The notes below the pieces were generated by a model, which ran no database searches, was not told where the DNA came from, and worked only from the letters and a program-made list of their open reading frames with translations. The position numbers and the translations under genes are program-made. Shown here one piece after another: positions 9,683 to 19,604 of a DNA stretch of 64,000 nucleotides. Numbering within the stretch: position 1 is the stretch's first letter; the number at the start of each line of letters is the position of its first letter. Source of the DNA: Luteimonas sp. (lineage in GTDB: Bacteria > Pseudomonadota > Gammaproteobacteria > Xanthomonadales > Xanthomonadaceae); NCBI GenBank assembly GCA_024707405.1, contig JANPZU010000005.1:124001-188000 (forward strand), in the 5' to 3' direction.

Positions 9683-10199
9683 CGAGATCCGTCCTGGCCG
9701 CGAGCGTGTCGCGCAGCCGCTCGGCCTCGTCTGCATCCAGGCCGCCGACCGAGAGTGCGTGCTGGCGGGTGCCGGCAGTGTGGATCACCAGCGTGGCCAG
9801 GGTGAAGCGTCGCTCCAGCGGCCCGCGCACCAGGTCGAGGTGCTGCACGCGCGAGCCAGGTATCCGTGTTTCCACGCTCCAGAACTTGCCCCGGCGCAAG
9901 GCGAAGCCTTCGTCGTCCAGCCGCCAGCGCGTGTAGCGGTAGCGCTTGCGGGCCAGCCAGACGAAGAACGTGGGGATCGCCAAGAGGGCGGCGATGGCGG
10001 CGGCGATCTTGAGCGCGCCATCGGGCAGCAGCAGGCCGATCGCGACCAGTGCGCACACGGTCATCACCGCAGACGTGATCGACGCCGACAACGTGAACAG
10101 CGTGCGGGCGCGCAATGGCAATGGCTGCCAGCCGTTGCCGGCAAGATCCATTGCGAGCTCGTCAGGGGAATGATCCGGGGCCGATTCGTTGGTCGTCAT
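9669..10199 (-). CDS. Small PH-domain membrane protein (YdbS-like)
   Basis: A 176-residue protein with two adjacent membrane segments (about residues 35-80) and a bPH_2 domain: RYTRWRLDDEGFALRRGKFW followed by TRIPGSRVQHLDLVRGPLERRFTLATLVIHTAG. This is the companion of the larger protein encoded next; both are found as a pair in many bacteria. The ATG at 10199 overlaps the acyltransferase stop codon (ATGA), so acyltransferase, YdbS-like and YdbT-like genes form one tightly coupled unit. Function unknown. Confidence 0.85.
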   Translation of the reverse strand: MTTNESAPDHSPDELAMDLAGNGWQPLPLRARTLFTLSASITSAVMTVCALVAIGLLLPDGALKIAAAIAALLAIPTFFVWLARKRYRYTRWRLDDEGFALRRGKFWSVETRIPGSRVQHLDLVRGPLERRFTLATLVIHTAGTRQHALSVGGLDADEAERLRDTLAARTDLDDDA

Positions 10200-11128
10200 G
10201 GGTGCGGGTGCGTGCGTTCGAACCGGTAGTAGGGATTGTCCTCGCCGCTGCCCGGCGGGCGCGCCTTGAACCGCTTGTAGGTCCATTGGTATTGCGCCGG
10301 GTCGCGCCGTGCGATGCGCTCGACGTCGGCATTGAGCGCAGTCACCGCTGCCACCGCGTCGGGCGAGGAAATGCCTTCCGATGCCGGTGCGATGTGCAGC
10401 GCGAATTCGAGGTCGTTGCCGATGCGTTCGCACCAGGCGAACAGCACGGTCGCGCCGCTGCGTTCGGCCAGCCGGCCCACCAGCGTCATCGTCAACGCCT
10501 GCTTGCCGAAGAACGGTGCGAACTCGCCATCACCCACCTTGGGCTGCTGGTCGGGCAGGATGCCGACCACGCCGCCGTCGCGCAGGCGCTTGAACAAGGC
10601 GCGGATGCCCGGGCCTTCGGCGCGGACTTGGGTCACGCGGCCCTCGTCGGCATTGGCACGCACCTGTCGCAGGAAGGCTTCGCCCACGGCGGACTCGGGC
10701 GGACGGTAGAGGATCGCCAGCGGCGTGCGCCATGCCAGCCACTGGTTGAGCAGTTCCCAGTTGCCGAAATGCGGCGCGGCCACGATCACGCCCTTGCCCG
10801 AGGCAATCGCCGCATCGAACAGTTCGGTGCCGTGCGTGCGCCGGATCAGCGCGAGGTTGTCGGCATGGGGCCGCGTCCACAGGCGCAGGGTCTCCAGCGT
10901 CTGTCGCGCGGTCGTGCGGACGATGGCACCGCGCCAATCGTCGCGCTGCGCGGGCAGCAGCTCCGGATAGGCGATTTCGAGGTTGCTCGCAGCGACCTGG
11001 CTTTCGCGCCCGCCGATGCGAACCGAGATCCACGCGATGCCGTCGGCGATCCGGCGCAGCAGCGGCCACGGCAGGCGGGCGACGAGCGTGGCGAGCAGGT
11101 ACAGGAAGCGGGCGGCAAGGTCGGCCAT
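10196..11128 (-). CDS. Lipid A biosynthesis lauroyl acyltransferase (LpxL/HtrB family)
   Basis: Adds a secondary acyl chain to lipid A at the inner membrane. The hallmark H(X)4E active site is seen in APHFGNWELL (about residue 131). The family's GKGVIV, GILPDQQP and TMTLVGRLAERSGA segments are also present. One N-terminal membrane anchor (LYLLATLVARLPWPLL) precedes the catalytic domain. The 310-residue length is typical. Which acyl position it modifies cannot be decided. The start at 11128 has only a poor Shine-Dalgarno; frame upstream is open but non-conserved. Divergent from dtd across 85 bp, and first gene of a three-gene minus-strand unit. Confidence 0.9.
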   Translation of the reverse strand: MADLAARFLYLLATLVARLPWPLLRRIADGIAWISVRIGGRESQVAASNLEIAYPELLPAQRDDWRGAIVRTTARQTLETLRLWTRPHADNLALIRRTHGTELFDAAIASGKGVIVAAPHFGNWELLNQWLAWRTPLAILYRPPESAVGEAFLRQVRANADEGRVTQVRAEGPGIRALFKRLRDGGVVGILPDQQPKVGDGEFAPFFGKQALTMTLVGRLAERSGATVLFAWCERIGNDLEFALHIAPASEGISSPDAVAAVTALNADVERIARRDPAQYQWTYKRFKARPPGSGEDNPYYRFERTHPHP

Positions 11129-11213
11129 GGGGGAAGTGTAGCGATGCGGCGCCGGGGCATCGGATCGCGTAGGCTCCCGGCTTCGCCACGCCATCGGTTC
11201 GAATCGAAGAAAG

Positions 11214-11654
11214 ATGCTGTCCTTGATCCAGCGTGTCACCGAAGCCCGCGTCGATGTCGGCACGGAAACCGTCGGCATGATCGGCCCCGGCTTGCTGGCG
11301 CTGGTTGGCGTCGAACCGGGCGACGGCGACGCGCAGGTCGTGCGCATGGCCGAGCGGCTACTCGGGTATCGGGTCTTCGCCGACGACGAGGGGCGCATGA
11401 ACCGGTCGCTGGCCGAGACCGGCGGCGGCCTGTTGCTGGTCAGCCAGTTCACCCTGGCCGCTGATACCCGCAAGGGGATGCGGCCCGGGTTCAGCACCGC
11501 GGCGGCTCCCGCTGACGCCGCGCGGGTCTTCGACCGACTGGTGGCTGAATGCCGGGCCCGGCACGCGGGCGCGGTGGAAACGGGGCGTTTCGGGGCCGAT
11601 ATGGCGGTCGGGCTGATCAATGACGGCCCCGTGACCTTCCTGCTGCGGGCCTGA
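11214..11654 (+). CDS. dtd: D-aminoacyl-tRNA deacylase
   Basis: Hydrolyses D-amino acids from mischarged tRNA. The 146-residue protein has the complete family pattern: IQRVTEARV at the N-terminus, LLLVSQFTLAADTRKGMRPGF in the centre (SQxT active-site motif) and GPVTFLL at the end (family NXGPVT, here NDGPVT). A single-domain cytoplasmic dimer in other bacteria. It precedes rpoD by 189 bp, a gap containing the rpoD -10-like hexamer. Confidence 0.96.
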   Translation: MLSLIQRVTEARVDVGTETVGMIGPGLLALVGVEPGDGDAQVVRMAERLLGYRVFADDEGRMNRSLAETGGGLLLVSQFTLAADTRKGMRPGFSTAAAPADAARVFDRLVAECRARHAGAVETGRFGADMAVGLINDGPVTFLLRA

Positions 11655-11804
11655 CGCCGCCCGGTGGATCCTGCCGCGACCTGTTCCGGCGGCTTTTTCC
11701 GATTGACTCTGGAAACCGGCCCCCGTCGTGCCCATATGGTCGTCAGTCCGGCCGCGATGGCCCGGAAACCGCCCTTCCAGGCATGACCCGGCCTGGTTGG
11801 CTGG

Positions 11805-11810
11805 TATAAT
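11805..11810 (+). promoter_or_regulatory. Likely rpoD promoter -10 (TATAAT)
   Basis: A perfect TATAAT sits 34 bp before the rpoD ATG. No good -35 hexamer is visible at 16-18 bp spacing (only ATGACC), so strength is uncertain. It would give a leader of about 25 nt. Confidence 0.6.
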
Positions 11811-11843
11811 TACGGGTTCACTTTTCTCCCCGGTGCGCGCCAC

Positions 11844-13706
<1,863 letters not shown>

Positions 13707-13732
13707 TGTTCGGTTGCCGCGGATGATCTTCC

Positions 13733-13760
13733 AGCAACGGCCGCATCTGCGGCCGTTGCT
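13733..13760. terminator. Hairpin between convergent rpoD and HNH genes
   Basis: A perfect 13-bp stem (AGCAACGGCCGCA pairing with TGCGGCCGTTGCT) with a minimal two-base gap stands 27 bp after the rpoD stop and just before the HNH stop on the other strand. No strong T-run follows on either side, so it may act as a bidirectional terminator or only as a 3'-end stabiliser. Confidence 0.6.
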
Positions 13761-13763
13761 GCT

Positions 13764-14150
13764 TCAGGGCAGTCCGTTTGCCGAGAGATGAGGGAAGTGC
13801 GTCTCGGCATGGCAGTTCGCACAAAGCACCATGCATTTCCCGACCTCCATCAACAACTCCTCCAGCTTGCGATTGGATAGAGAGCGCAAGTCGAGCGTGA
13901 AAAGTTTGTTTTCAGGCTCGATGTGATGCCAGGTGAGTGCAGCGAGATTTCGCTGGTAACCGCATTTCGTGCAACGGGAGCCTGATATTGCCAGCAGATC
14001 ACGTTTCCTTGATAGCCCCCTTTTCTGTTGGCAGGTGTAGTTCTGGTGGCGATGGTTTGTATCGCGGTTTTTGCAGGTGCGGGAACAGAAACGACGCTGT
14101 CGTCCAGACAGGAGGAGGCCGCATGTGACGCATGTTTCTTCGGATTTCAT
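13764..14150 (-). CDS. HNH endonuclease family protein
   Basis: A 128-residue zinc-finger/HNH protein. N-terminal cysteine pairs (CVTCG at residues 6-10, then CSRTCKN) resemble a zinc ribbon. The HNH core comprises a CTKCG pair, [11 protein letters not shown] with the catalytic His doublet, and [13 protein letters not shown] closing the beta-beta-alpha metal finger. This form occurs as free-standing endonucleases in phages and mobile elements. The gene is visibly richer in A/T than its neighbours, a sign of recent acquisition. It points away from the intron-bearing tRNA gene, whose 5' end is about 60 bp upstream. Start at 14150 chosen because the conserved cysteines begin there; ATG 14186 and a GTG between are alternatives. 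Confidence 0.82.
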   Translation of the reverse strand: MKSEETCVTCGLLLSGRQRRFCSRTCKNRDTNHRHQNYTCQQKRGLSRKRDLLAISGSRCTKCGYQRNLAALTWHHIEPENKLFTLDLRSLSNRKLEELLMEVGKCMVLCANCHAETHFPHLSANGLP

Positions 14151-14211
14151 CCAAAGAACATAATCCACTCCTCTGGCTGATGTCACGCCGGAACGTTACG
14201 ATTCGCAGGCA

Positions 14212-14523
14212 GGGCCTATAGCTCAACGGTTAGAGCAGAGGACTCATCGACAAGGTGACCCCGACGCCGGAAGGCTCGGTGGAAAAACGGGATGAATTCA
14301 GGGAAACCGCAGCGGTTCGGCCGGTGGCGATCCTGAGCCAAGCCGGCGGTACACCGCCGGAAGGTGCAGAGACTACCTGAGGGCTTGAGTGCCCTTGATG
14401 ACAGGCTAGAGCGTCCCGCACCCCACCAGCGCGAGCTGAGGGTGATGAGATAGTCCACGCGAGGCGAAATCCTCGATACCGTGAATCCTTTGGTTCCAGG
14501 TTCGAATCCTGGTGGGCCCACCA
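14212..14523 (+). tRNA. tRNA with CAU anticodon (probably tRNA-Ile2), split by a group I intron
   Basis: The exons 14212-14247 and 14484-14523 join into a standard 76-nt tRNA with encoded CCA. Acceptor GGGCCTA pairs with TGGGCCC (one G-U). D-arm GCTC/GAGC. Anticodon arm GAGGA/TCCTT around loop CTCATAA. T-arm CCAGG-TTCGAAT-CCTGG. The interruption lies immediately 3' of the CAT anticodon. CAU can be elongator Met or the lysidine-modified Ile2. The acceptor and anticodon-arm sequence resemble Ile2, and a known precedent (Azoarcus) is tRNA-Ile(CAU), so I favour Ile2. The tRNA is functional only after intron removal. A carboxylesterase gene starts 17 bp downstream. Confidence 0.9.
14248..14483 (+). 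ncRNA. Self-splicing group I intron (IC3-like) in the tRNA anticodon loop
   Basis: The 236-nt insert has all four conserved core elements in order. P: AATTCAGGGAAACC (14295-14308). Q: ATCCTGAGCCAAGC (about 14330-14343). R: GTGCAGAGACTA (14364-14375). S: GATGAGATAGTCC (14444-14456). GACTA of R pairs perfectly with TAGTC of S to form P7. The 5' splice site follows the U of exon UCAU, which pairs with internal guide GUGA (14255-14258) and gives the required U-G wobble. The intron ends in G (14483). It holds no open reading frame. Elements closely resemble cyanobacterial tRNA-Leu and proteobacterial tRNA introns of subgroup IC3. Splice junctions are inferred from tRNA folding. Confidence 0.9.
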
Positions 14524-14540
14524 ACTCCGATGGAGAAGAC

Positions 14541-15212
14541 ATGGCGTTGCTGGAAACCATCGAACGCGAAACCGGCGCCGATCCGCGCTGGAGCGTGATC
14601 TGGCTGCATGGCCTCGGCGCGGACGGCAATGATTTCGTGCCGATCGTGCCGGAGCTGGTGCGGCGCGACTGGCCCGCGATCCGCTTCGTGTTCCCGCATG
14701 CGCCGGTGCGCGCGGTGACGATCAACAACGGCATGCGCATGCGGGCGTGGTACGACATCCGCGATTTCGATCTTGCGAACCGTGCCGATGAGCAAGGCGT
14801 GGCGGAATCGATCGAACAGGTCGAGGCGCTGGTCGCCCGCGAAGCCGGGCGCGGCATTCCCGCATCCCGGATCGTGCTGGCGGGCTTTTCGCAGGGTGGC
14901 GCGATCACGCTGGCGGCGGGCCTTCGCCGGAGCGAACCGCTGGCCGGACTGGTCGGCCTGTCGACCTACCTGCCCGCCGCGCACAAGGCGGGCGAAGCAT
15001 TGCAGGCGGGTGCGTCGGCGCAGCCGGTGTTCTTCGGCCATGGCACCCAGGATCCGGTGGTGCCGTTCGCGGCCGGGCGACAGAGTGCAGCGCTGTTGCA
15101 GCAGTTGGGATTCGACGTGTCGTTCCACGACTACGCGATGCCGCATTCGGTCTGCGCCGAGGAAATCCGCGACCTCGGCGACTGGTTGTCGCAGCGGTTC
15201 GTCAACGAGTGA
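14541..15212 (+). CDS. Carboxylesterase / phospholipase family alpha/beta hydrolase
   Basis: A 223-residue cytoplasmic serine hydrolase of the abhydrolase_2 family. The fold starts VIWLHGLGADGNDFVPI. The nucleophile is Ser in AGFSQGGAITL (about residue 118); the acid is Asp in GTQDPVVP and the base His in MPHSV. Members hydrolyse short-chain esters or lysophospholipids; the substrate here is unknown. ATG 14541 has GGAGA upstream. The gene begins 17 bp after the tRNA and may be co-transcribed with it. The stop (15212) is one base before the start of the sensor kinase gene at 15214. Confidence 0.92.
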   Translation: MALLETIERETGADPRWSVIWLHGLGADGNDFVPIVPELVRRDWPAIRFVFPHAPVRAVTINNGMRMRAWYDIRDFDLANRADEQGVAESIEQVEALVAREAGRGIPASRIVLAGFSQGGAITLAAGLRRSEPLAGLVGLSTYLPAAHKAGEALQAGASAQPVFFGHGTQDPVVPFAAGRQSAALLQQLGFDVSFHDYAMPHSVCAEEIRDLGDWLSQRFVNE

Positions 15213-15213
15213 C

Positions 15214-16256
15214 ATGAGTCGACCCGGACGCGACGAGCCCTGGTTGCCGGATCTGTGCCGGCTGCCGAGGCTTGGTGCGATGCTGGGTTTGGGCGAGCTC
15301 TCGGTGGTCGTGGTGGCGTTGGCGCCGGTTGGCACCGCGTGGAGCCTGGAGGCCTTTGTGACGGCCAGTGGCTACGCGCTGTGGCTGGCGCTGTCGGCGT
15401 CGGTGCTGCTTTGCGTGTCGCGTCGTCCGTTGTCTGCATTGCCGGTGCGCATCGGCGCCATCGCTGCCGTGTCATTGGCGACCTTCGCTGCAGGTATCGC
15501 CGGGGGAGTCATCCACGCGCTGTTCGCCAGCGTTGGCATGCAGGGCGATCTTCCAGACTTCTGGCGTTTCGTCGGAGGCAGTTCGGCGATCGTGGCGCTG
15601 CTGACTTCGCTCGCATTGCGGTACTTCTACGTGATCGACCGCTGGCAGGCGCAGGTGGGGGCGCATGCACGGGCCGAGGCCGACGCGCTGCAGGCTCGGA
15701 TCCGCCCGCACTTCCTGTTCAACAGCATGAACATGATCGCCGGGCTGTTGCGTCGCGATGCCGTAGTCGCCGAGCGTGCGGTTCTCGACTTGTCGGATCT
15801 GTTCCGTGCCGCGCTGGGTGCCGGCGAAGGCGATTCAACGCTTGCCGAGGAAGTGCACTTGGGCGAGCGATATCTCGCCATCGAGGAGTTGCGGCTGGGC
15901 GAGCGGCTCAAGGTGGAGTGGCGCAAGCAGGACGGGCTGCCGTGGACGCTCGCCATGCCGAGGCTGGTGTTGCAGCCATTGCTGGAGAATGCCGTCCTGC
16001 ACGGCGTTTCGCGCCTGCCGGAGGGAGGCACCATCCGCATCGACCTGGCGATGGAGGGCGACATGTTGCGGATCGTGGTGCGCAATCCGTCGTTGCGTCC
16101 GGATGGGGGAGTATCCATGGCGCTGGTCACGCCCAGAATAGCGTCGGGCATCGGCTCGGCTACGCCTTCGGCCCCGGTGCCCGCATGGCATCGGGCTGGG
16201 TCGATGGCTACTATGCCTGCGAGATCGTGCTGCCCGTGGAACGCGACCGCACATGA
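15214..16256 (+). pseudogene. algZ: LytS/AlgZ-type sensor histidine kinase, single-base frameshift
   Basis: A membrane sensor kinase of the His_kinase (PF06580) family. Four hydrophobic segments (residues about 20-140) precede the phosphoacceptor region RIRPHFLFNSMNMIAGLL (His near residue 166). The N-box QPLLENAVLHGV follows. The frame breaks at a run of five G (16105-16109): before it RNPSLRPDGG, after it in another frame SIHGAGHAQNSVGHRLGYAFG to CEIVLPVERDRT, the normal G-box end. A sixth G restores 347 residues and puts the stop in an ATGA overlap with the regulator gene. Pairs with the LytTR regulator next door, as algZ (fimS)/algR do in pseudomonads and xanthomonads ahead of hemC. Confidence 0.87.
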
Positions 16257-16985
16257 AGATCGTGATCGCCGATGACGAGCCGCTTGCCCGCGAGCGCCTC
16301 CGTGCGCTCCTTGCCGAGGCTGGCGGCGGGATCGAAGTGGTTGCCGAAACCGGCGACGGGCACGAAACGCTGCGCGCCTGCGCCCAGCACGATCCCGACC
16401 TGGTGTTGCTCGACATCGCGATGCCCGGCATCGACGGGCTGGAGACGGCGCGCCACCTGACCGCTTTCGATCCGCAGCCGGCGGTGGTGTTCTGCACCGC
16501 CTACGACGCGCATGCACTGTCGGCGTTCGAGGCGGCGGCGGTCGATTACCTGGTCAAGCCCGTCCGCCCGGAACGGCTGGCGGCCGCGCTGGAGCGTGTG
16601 CGCACCTTCGCCGCGGGCCGGGAGCGCACACAGGCACAGGCGAGCGGTCGCGTGCGCACGCACCTGTGTGCGCGCCTGCGCGGCAACCTGCGCTTGATCC
16701 CGATCGATGACATCCGCTACCTGCAGGCCGAGGAAAAGTACGTGGTCGTGCACCATGCGCGTGGCGAGGGACCTGATCGAGGAGTCGCTCAAGTCGCTGG
16801 AGGACGAGTTCGGCGAGCGCTTCGTGCGGATCCACCGCAACTGCCTGGTGGCGCGCGGCGAATTGGTCGAACTCAAGCGGGGCGCCGATGGCCATGTGCA
16901 CGCCATCCTGCGCCATGGCGACAAGCCGCTGGAGGTGAGTCGGCGCTGCGTGACGCAACTGCGGGACGTGATCCGGCGGCTCTGA
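16253..16985 (+). pseudogene. algR: LytTR response regulator (AlgR family), single-base frameshift
   Basis: The receiver domain is complete (IVIADDEPLARERL, phosphoacceptor Asp in VLLDIAMPGIDG, FCTAYDAHALSAF, Lys in YLVKPVRPERL). The LytTR DNA-binding domain begins RLIPIDDIRYLQAEEKYVVV and, after a frame change, continues DLIEESLKSLEDEFGERF to [11 protein letters not shown]. The break lies at GGG (16768-16770), where one G too many is present. Removing it gives 243 residues and aligns HHARGEDLIEE with the family without gap. AlgR-type regulators control surface polysaccharide and type IV pilus genes; targets here are unknown. hemC follows 37 bp later. Confidence 0.87.
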
Positions 16986-17022
16986 GTGCCCGGCGCACGC
17001 GTCCACGGGCGATAATACGCGG

Positions 17023-17940
17023 ATGGAACGATTGCGCATCGCGACCCGGAAGAGTCCCCTGGCCTTGTGGCAGACCGAACATGTCGCCCGGTTGCTGCGC
17101 GAAGCGCGGCCCGGCCTGCTGGTGGAACTGGTGCCGATGTCCACCCGCGGCGACGAGGTGCTGGATCGTTCGCTCGCGGCGATCGGCGGCAAGGGCTTGT
17201 TCCTCAAGGAGCTGGAACTGGCGATGCAGCGCGGTGAAGCCGACTGTGCCGTGCATTCGCTCAAGGACGTGCCGATGGAGCTGGAGCCCGGCTTCGTCTT
17301 GCCGGCGATCCTCGCCCGCGCCGACCATGCCGATGCCTTCGTCAGCAACCGCTTCGATGGCATCGATGCGCTGCCGCCGGGCGCGAGTGTCGGCACCTCG
17401 TCGCTGCGTCGGCAGGCGCAACTGCGAGCGCGCCGCCCCGACCTGCAACTCCTCGACTTGCGCGGCAACGTCAATACGCGCCTGGCCAAGCTCGATGCCG
17501 GCGATTACGACGCCATCGTGCTCGCGTGCGCGGGGTTGCAGCGGCTGGGGTTCGATGATCGCATCCGTGCGCGCCTGGATGCACCCGAATGGTTGCCGGC
17601 ACCGGCGCAGGGCGCCATCGCGATCGAGAGCCGCGATGGCGAGGGCGACGTGCTGTCGCTGCTTGCCATGCTCGACCACGCACCGACACGCACCTGCGTT
17701 GAAGCGGAGCGGGCGATGAATCGCGCACTGCATGGCAGTTGCCATGTGCCGGTGGCCGCGTTCGCGTGGTTGCAGGGCGATGCGCTTGCGTTGCAGGGGC
17801 TGGTGGGATCGGCGGAAGACGGCCGCTTGGTGCGTGCAGATGCCACGGCTGGTCGTGGCGAAGCGGTCGCGTTGGGAGAGGCCGTCGCGCGAGGCCTGCT
17901 CGAACGTGGTGCGGGCGACCTGTTGCCGCCACGCACCTGA
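17023..17940 (+). CDS. hemC: Porphobilinogen deaminase (hydroxymethylbilane synthase)
   Basis: Polymerises four porphobilinogen units to hydroxymethylbilane in haem synthesis. N-terminus [18 protein letters not shown], substrate-binding [13 protein letters not shown] and [11 protein letters not shown], and the dipyrromethane cofactor Cys in [11 protein letters not shown] (about residue 242) are all present. 305 residues, normal. Cytoplasmic. A -10-like GATAAT (17011-17016) stands just before the ATG, so hemC may have its own promoter downstream of algR. Confidence 0.97.
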   Translation: MERLRIATRKSPLALWQTEHVARLLREARPGLLVELVPMSTRGDEVLDRSLAAIGGKGLFLKELELAMQRGEADCAVHSLKDVPMELEPGFVLPAILARADHADAFVSNRFDGIDALPPGASVGTSSLRRQAQLRARRPDLQLLDLRGNVNTRLAKLDAGDYDAIVLACAGLQRLGFDDRIRARLDAPEWLPAPAQGAIAIESRDGEGDVLSLLAMLDHAPTRTCVEAERAMNRALHGSCHVPVAAFAWLQGDALALQGLVGSAEDGRLVRADATAGRGEAVALGEAVARGLLERGAGDLLPPRT

Positions 17941-17946
17941 CCGCGC

Positions 17947-17970
17947 CGCATGCCGGCGAGCCGGCATGCG
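17947..17970. terminator. Hairpin between convergent hemC and DUF481 gene
   Basis: CGCATGCCGG and CCGGCATGCG form a perfect 10-bp stem around CGAG, filling nearly all of the 33-bp gap between the two convergent stop codons. There is no T-tract, so its strength as a terminator is unproven. Confidence 0.55.
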
Positions 17971-17973
17971 CGA

Positions 17974-18747
17974 TTACCTGAAGTTGTAGACCAGGTTGAC
18001 GGTGGTCAGCGTGTCGGTCTTCTTCACGTTGTCCACGCCATCGACCTCGGTGTTGTGGCGCACCTGCAGGCCGGCCTTGAGCGCGAACGCTTCGTTCATC
18101 GCCACCACGATGCCCAGGTCATTCTGCGCGAAGGTGTTGTCGCTGCCGCTTTCGACCAGGAACGCGTTGACCAGTTGGGTATTGCCGGTCAGCTGGTGCA
18201 CGAAATCGACCTTGCCACGCAGGATCGCACCATTCTCGGTGTCGCCCCCGTCCGCGACACGGGCGCGGCGGAAGCCCGGGCCGATGTCGGCCGAGAGTTT
18301 CGTGCGTTCGCTGTCGATGAGTTTGCGGCCATAGCCGATGGACAGCGTTGCCTGGTATTCATAGGGCGAGAAATCATCGTTCTCGTAGCGTCCGCTGCCG
18401 ACGACGTATTGACGCTCGTCGAAGCGGTACGCACTCGATGCGCCGAGTTCGTAGCGGTTGGCATTGAGTTCGTAACGCTCCTCGGCCACGCCGTCGCCGT
18501 CGAAATCACCGGTGACCTCGCCCTTGGCGCGCAATGCGGCCGCGAACCAGTCGTGCTTCCACTGCCCGGCCTCCTTGCCGAACGCCAGGCGGGCGTTGAG
18601 GCTTTCGGAGCGGGCGTTGCCACGGGAGAGCGCGAAGCCCAGCTCGCCGGTACCCGTCCAGCCGTCGGTCGTGGCCGTGTCGTCGGCATGGGCGATGGGG
18701 ACGATGGCCGAAAGTGCGAGGGCGAGGCAGGTCTTTTGCAGGGTCAT
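17974..18747 (-). CDS. DUF481 outer-membrane beta-barrel protein (first of two)
   Basis: A 257-residue protein with a clean signal peptide (MTLQKTCLALALSAIVPIAHA). The body has alternating amphipathic strands ending in a C-terminal aromatic residue (VNLVYNFR, near the usual terminal Phe), as expected for a beta-barrel. The DUF481 (YdiY-like) pattern is seen in WTGTGELGFALSRGNARSESLNARL and the NTQLVNAFLVESGSDNTFAQNDLGI segment. Function of the family is unknown. A second, diverged DUF481 gene lies 76 bp upstream on the same strand, so the two probably arose by duplication. Confidence 0.85.
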   Translation of the reverse strand: MTLQKTCLALALSAIVPIAHADDTATTDGWTGTGELGFALSRGNARSESLNARLAFGKEAGQWKHDWFAAALRAKGEVTGDFDGDGVAEERYELNANRYELGASSAYRFDERQYVVGSGRYENDDFSPYEYQATLSIGYGRKLIDSERTKLSADIGPGFRRARVADGGDTENGAILRGKVDFVHQLTGNTQLVNAFLVESGSDNTFAQNDLGIVVAMNEAFALKAGLQVRHNTEVDGVDNVKKTDTLTTVNLVYNFR

Positions 18748-18823
18748 GGGTGGAAGGCTCCTTTTTTGGATGTGGCAAGGCCGTGCAGCCGCGCGTGGCG
18801 GCTGGCACGCAAGTGAAACGGGG

Positions 18824-19504
18824 TCAGAAGGTGTAGCGCAGGCTCAGCGAGCCTTCGGTGTCGGTCGCGCCGTTGCCGCCGTTGCCGGCGGTGTTGTGGC
18901 GCAGTTCGAAATCGCTGCGCAGGCTCCATTGCGGGATCAGTTGCAGGTCGAAACCGATGGTTTGCCGGACGAAGGTGTTGGCACGCCCGGTTTCCACGTG
19001 CACCCGCTGCAGCAGGAAGGCGCGCTCGCCGAAGCGTTGCGAGAACAGCAGGCTGCCACGCGCGATCGGACCTTGCGAGGCCGTGCCGTAATCGACGTAG
19101 GGCTGGATGCGGTAGCCGGTGCCCAGTTCCACCTGCATCCGGGTGTCGGGATTGCGGATCGCCTCGAAGCCGTACGTCGTGGCGATGCGGTCGTTGCGGC
19201 CGGTGTTGTAGAACCAGTCCCGGCGCGTGGCCGGGGAACGCAGGCCGATGATCCGCCGCGACTGCAGTTGCGGGTTCGCGGTGGGCGCAATGCGGTCGTA
19301 GGCGCCGGGCGCGCGTCCCGGCTTGGCGGGGCTGCGGCTTGCCGACAACCATTCCGCATCCGGGCAGACCAGGCTGTAGCACGGCTGGCGCAGCGACACC
19401 TGCCCGGACGCGATCGCGACCGCTGCGGGGCGGTCGGGCGCTTCGGGCAAGGGTTGCAGGAAGACCGGCAGCCCTGCGACTGCCAGCCACCAGGACGCAA
19501 GCAT
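18824..19504 (-). CDS. DUF481 family outer-membrane protein (second, diverged copy)
   Basis: 226 residues. The N-terminal hydrophobic stretch (LASWWLAVAGLPVFL) is signal-like. The C-terminal half matches the neighbouring DUF481 protein in layout: TYGFEAIRNPDTRMQVELGTG, LLQRVHVETGRANTFVRQTIG, SDFELRHNTAGN, ending SLRYTF. The N-terminal strands present in the first copy are replaced by an unrelated Pro/Arg-rich stretch, so this copy is shortened or remodelled. Probably exported to the outer membrane; function unknown. Confidence 0.75.
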   Translation of the reverse strand: MLASWWLAVAGLPVFLQPLPEAPDRPAAVAIASGQVSLRQPCYSLVCPDAEWLSASRSPAKPGRAPGAYDRIAPTANPQLQSRRIIGLRSPATRRDWFYNTGRNDRIATTYGFEAIRNPDTRMQVELGTGYRIQPYVDYGTASQGPIARGSLLFSQRFGERAFLLQRVHVETGRANTFVRQTIGFDLQLIPQWSLRSDFELRHNTAGNGGNGATDTEGSLSLRYTF

Positions 19505-19604
19505 GTGGGTTTCCCCGATGGAACCGGTTCAGGAGGGATTATGCCGCAGCGCAGCGAAACCTCGCCCGCCCGGGCCTGAATGGGGTGTCGTGCGAGCTGC
19601 CGGC

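Noticed and set aside
14212..14523. Elongator tRNA-Met instead of tRNA-Ile2
   Set aside because: Not excluded, only judged less likely. Arm sequence and the Azoarcus precedent favour Ile2; finding a separate elongator Met gene in the genome would settle it.
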